Shown here: positions 61,714-64,000 of the stretch, one piece after another | Numbering within the stretch: position 1 is the stretch's first letter | How the letters are laid out: each line of letters opens with the position of its first letter | From: Magicicada septendecula | Lineage: Eukaryota; Arthropoda; Insecta; Hemiptera; Cicadidae | Assembly (NCBI GenBank): GCA_034769895.1 | Contig: CM068367.1 | Coordinates: 113,754,654 to 113,818,653 of the forward strand | Direction: 5' to 3' | DNA length: 64,000 nucleotides | Notes under the pieces: generated by a model | What the model was told of the DNA's origin: nothing | Seen by the model: only the letters and a program-made list of their open reading frames with translations | Database searches by the model: none | Program-made: the position numbers and the translations under genes

Positions 61714-62321
61714 ATAATGCCTGTATCTAATTTTCTTTGTGGGCTCCATTTTCAGTGCGTCATGAACAGGCTGACGCAACCTGTCGACGAATGAGCAAGG
61801 CGGAGTTCCTGTAAAGCTGACGAGTCCATTATATTCAGATTCAGGGATTTATTGTGAATACCTCTTGCGTGTCGCTACTAACCTAATCCACATCGACCAC
61901 TTTTTCTTTAAATAAACGTTTAAGCGTTGCTAAATCGTGCAGTGCAGATTCGTGGCGCCATTTTTTGTGCACTGTGAAGCTGTCCGCTTTGTATGGTTTT
62001 TATTTGTAATTTTGTCCGCAAGTGAGAAAAACGGGGTCACTGTAAAGAAGGCTAGTCCATAGTTTTTAAAATTGTCAAATTAAAAATATTGTATGCTTCC
62101 AAACTGTGTAGTATTTTATTAATGAATATGATTCTTCAAAATTTAATACATATTTCCAGTTATGTAAGGGGCTAAATAAAATTTTGTTTGTTTAATTTTT
62201 ATTTGTAATTTCATAAAAATAAATCTGATGCTTTGATAAAACAGTGTTCTTATTGAATTATGTGTCCTTTTCCTGTGTACTTTCAAAACTTGCATCTGCT
62301 GTGGATAAACCGAATTGAAGA
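61714..62321 (+). repeat. Divergent monomer Z1 (608 bp) with small internal insertion
   Basis: Many substitutions relative to all other classes (GGGCTCCATTTTCAG, ATGAACAGGC, AAATAAACGTTTAAG). TGTCCGC occurs at 61981-61987 and 62013-62019 on either side of 25 bases (TTTGTATGGTTTTTATTTG and following) that resemble the T-rich block normally near the 3' end of the monomer. Confidence 0.8.
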
Positions 62322-62897
62322 ATAATGCCCGTATCTAATTTTATTTGTGGGCGCCATTTTCAGTGCGCCATGAACTGGCTGACGCAACCTGTCGACGAAT
62401 GAGCAAGGCTGAGTTCCTGTAAAGGAGACGAGTCCATTATATTGAGGTGGAGGGTTTATTTATGAATAGCTCTTCCGGGTCGCTACTAATATAATCCAAA
62501 TCGACCACTTTTTCGTTAAATAAACGATTAAGCCTTGCTAAATCGTGCAGCACACATCCATGGGCACCATTTTGAGTGCACTGTGAAACTGTCCGCAAGT
62601 GAGAAAAACGGGGTAACTGAAAGGAAAGCTAGACCATAATTTTTAAAATTGTCAATTACAAAATATTGTATGCTTCCATACTGTGTAATATTTTATTTTT
62701 GCATATGATTGATCAATTTTAATACATATTTCCAGTTTTGTAAGGGACTAAATACAATTTTGTTTGTATGATTTTTATTTGTAATTTCATAAAAATAAAA
62801 CTGTTGCTTTGATAAAACAATGTTCTTATTGAATTATGTGTCCTTTTCCTGTGTACGTTCAAAATTTGCAACTGCTGTGGATAAACCGAATTGAAGA
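62322..62897 (+). repeat. Chimeric divergent monomer Z2 (576 bp)
   Basis: The 5' part is unlike other classes (GGGCACCATTTTGAG, GAATAGCTCTTCC, AACTGAAAGGAAAGC). From about 62641 it is class G, with the ATTTTTGCAT variant private to the H3 copy. It then continues into a B monomer like that of H4. Confidence 0.8.
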
Positions 62898-64000
62898 ATA
62901 ATGTCCGTATCTAAATTTTTGTGGGCTTTATTTTCAGTGCGCTATGAACTGGCTGACGCAACTGTCGACGAATGAGCAAGGCGGAGTTCCTGTAAAGAAG
63001 ACGAGTCCATTATATTCAAATCGAGAGATTTATTGTGAATACCTCTGGCGGGTCGCTATTAACCTAATCCAAATCGACCACTTCTTCGTTAAATATACGA
63101 ATAAGCGTTGCTGAGTCATGCAGTACAGATTCGTGTGCGCCATTTTGAGTGCACCGTGTCACTGTCCGCATGTGAGAAAAACGGAGTCGCTGTAAAGAAG
63201 GCTAGGTAATTGTTTATAAAATAACAAATTAAAAATATTGTATGCTTCCAAACTGTGTAATAGTTTATTAATGCATATGATTCTTCAGAATTTAATACAT
63301 ATTTCCAGTTATGTAAGGCACTAAATAACATTTTGTTTGTATGATTTTTTTTTGTAATTTCATAAAAATAAATCTGATGCTTTGAAAAAAAAAGTTTTCT
63401 TATTGAAAAGTTTCCTTTTCCTGTGTACTTTCAAAATTTGCAACTGCTGTGGATAAACCTAATTGAATAATAATGCCCGTATCTAATTTTCTTTGTGGGC
63501 GCCATTTTCAGTGCACCGTGTCACTGTCCGCATGTAAGGAAAACGAAGTCGCTGTAAAGAAGGCTAGGTAATTGTTTATAAAATTACAAATTAAAAATAT
63601 TGTATGCTTCCAAACTGTGTAATATTTTATTAATGCATATGATTCTTCAAAATTTAATACATATTTCCAGTTATGTAAGAGACTAAATAAAATTTTGTTT
63701 GTATGATTTTTTTTGTAATTTCATAAACATAGATCTGATGCTTTGAAAAAAAAAAGGTTTTCTTATTGAATTATGTGTCCTTTTCCTGTGTACGTTCAAA
63801 ATTTGCAACTGCTGTGGATAAACCGAATTGAAGAATAATGTCCGTATCTAAATTTTTGTGGGTTTTATTTTCAGTGCGCCATGAACTGGCTGGCGCAACC
63901 GTCGACGAATGAGCAAGGCGGAGTTCCTGTAAAGCAGAGGAGTTCATTATATTCAGATCGAGGGATTTATTATGAATACCTCTTGCGGGTCGCTACTAAC
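62641..64000 (+). repeat. Duplicate of 58379-59738 at 4,262 bp
   Basis: The G tail, B (62898-63469), C (63470-63834) and partial D (63835-64000) match the H3/H4 boundary region at a constant offset of 4,262. The unit therefore contains H4 plus Z1 and most of Z2. One seen difference is CGTTCAAAA here against CGATCAAAA near 59531. Confidence 0.85.

Noticed and set aside
1-64000. CRISPR array or other prokaryotic repeat system
   Set aside because: Repeats are hundreds of bases long, contiguous and without unique spacers. There are no associated genes or ribosome-binding sites.

Overview
This window is eukaryotic repetitive DNA with no conventional gene. By eye it is about two-thirds A+T and shows no operons, RNA genes or intact transposon proteins. 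It is built from a satellite monomer of about 576 bp plus 18 copies of one 1.5-kb insertion that has been amplified together with the satellite. The fabric (long AT-rich satellite, higher-order repeats, nested nonautonomous element) suggests heterochromatin of an animal, most plausibly an arthropod. That assignment is inference; I do not recognise the species or a named family.

Layout. (1) From 1 to 22448 the unit is one or two monomers followed by the insertion: period about 2,653 bp with two monomers, about 2,080 bp with one. Insertions 1 to 9 lie here, all at the same monomer position and in the same orientation. (2) 22449-26678 is an insertion-free monomer array containing short (365 bp) and truncated (424 bp) monomers. 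(3) 26679-48824 repeats the first pattern with insertions 10 to 18. (4) 48825-64000 is insertion-free and organised as a six-monomer higher-order repeat of 3,076 bp (classes B-C-D-E-F-G). It ends in two divergent monomers and the start of another copy.

On top of this lies a hierarchy of duplications: a 4,737-bp tandem duplication (5026-14499); a nearly identical tandem duplication with units of about 28.5 and 26.4 kb, whose internal junction falls at 25531-25581; an unequal exchange inside insertion 14 that explains the 2,081-bp size difference between those units; and a 4,262-bp duplication near the right end. Several breakpoints can be placed to within tens of bases.

The most interesting signals are three. 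The insertion has TGTGACGA...TCGTCACA inverted sequences like LTR ends, followed by an unexplained tail of about 70-80 bp with two hairpins. A hairpin at its 5' end varies among copies in a way that restores pairing in two different ways. The satellite monomer itself resembles a decayed 3'-terminal exon with an internally duplicated peptide module; its reading frame is partly preserved across diverged monomer classes. Short open frames elsewhere, including all those on the minus strand, recur only because the DNA repeats, and I do not treat them as genes.
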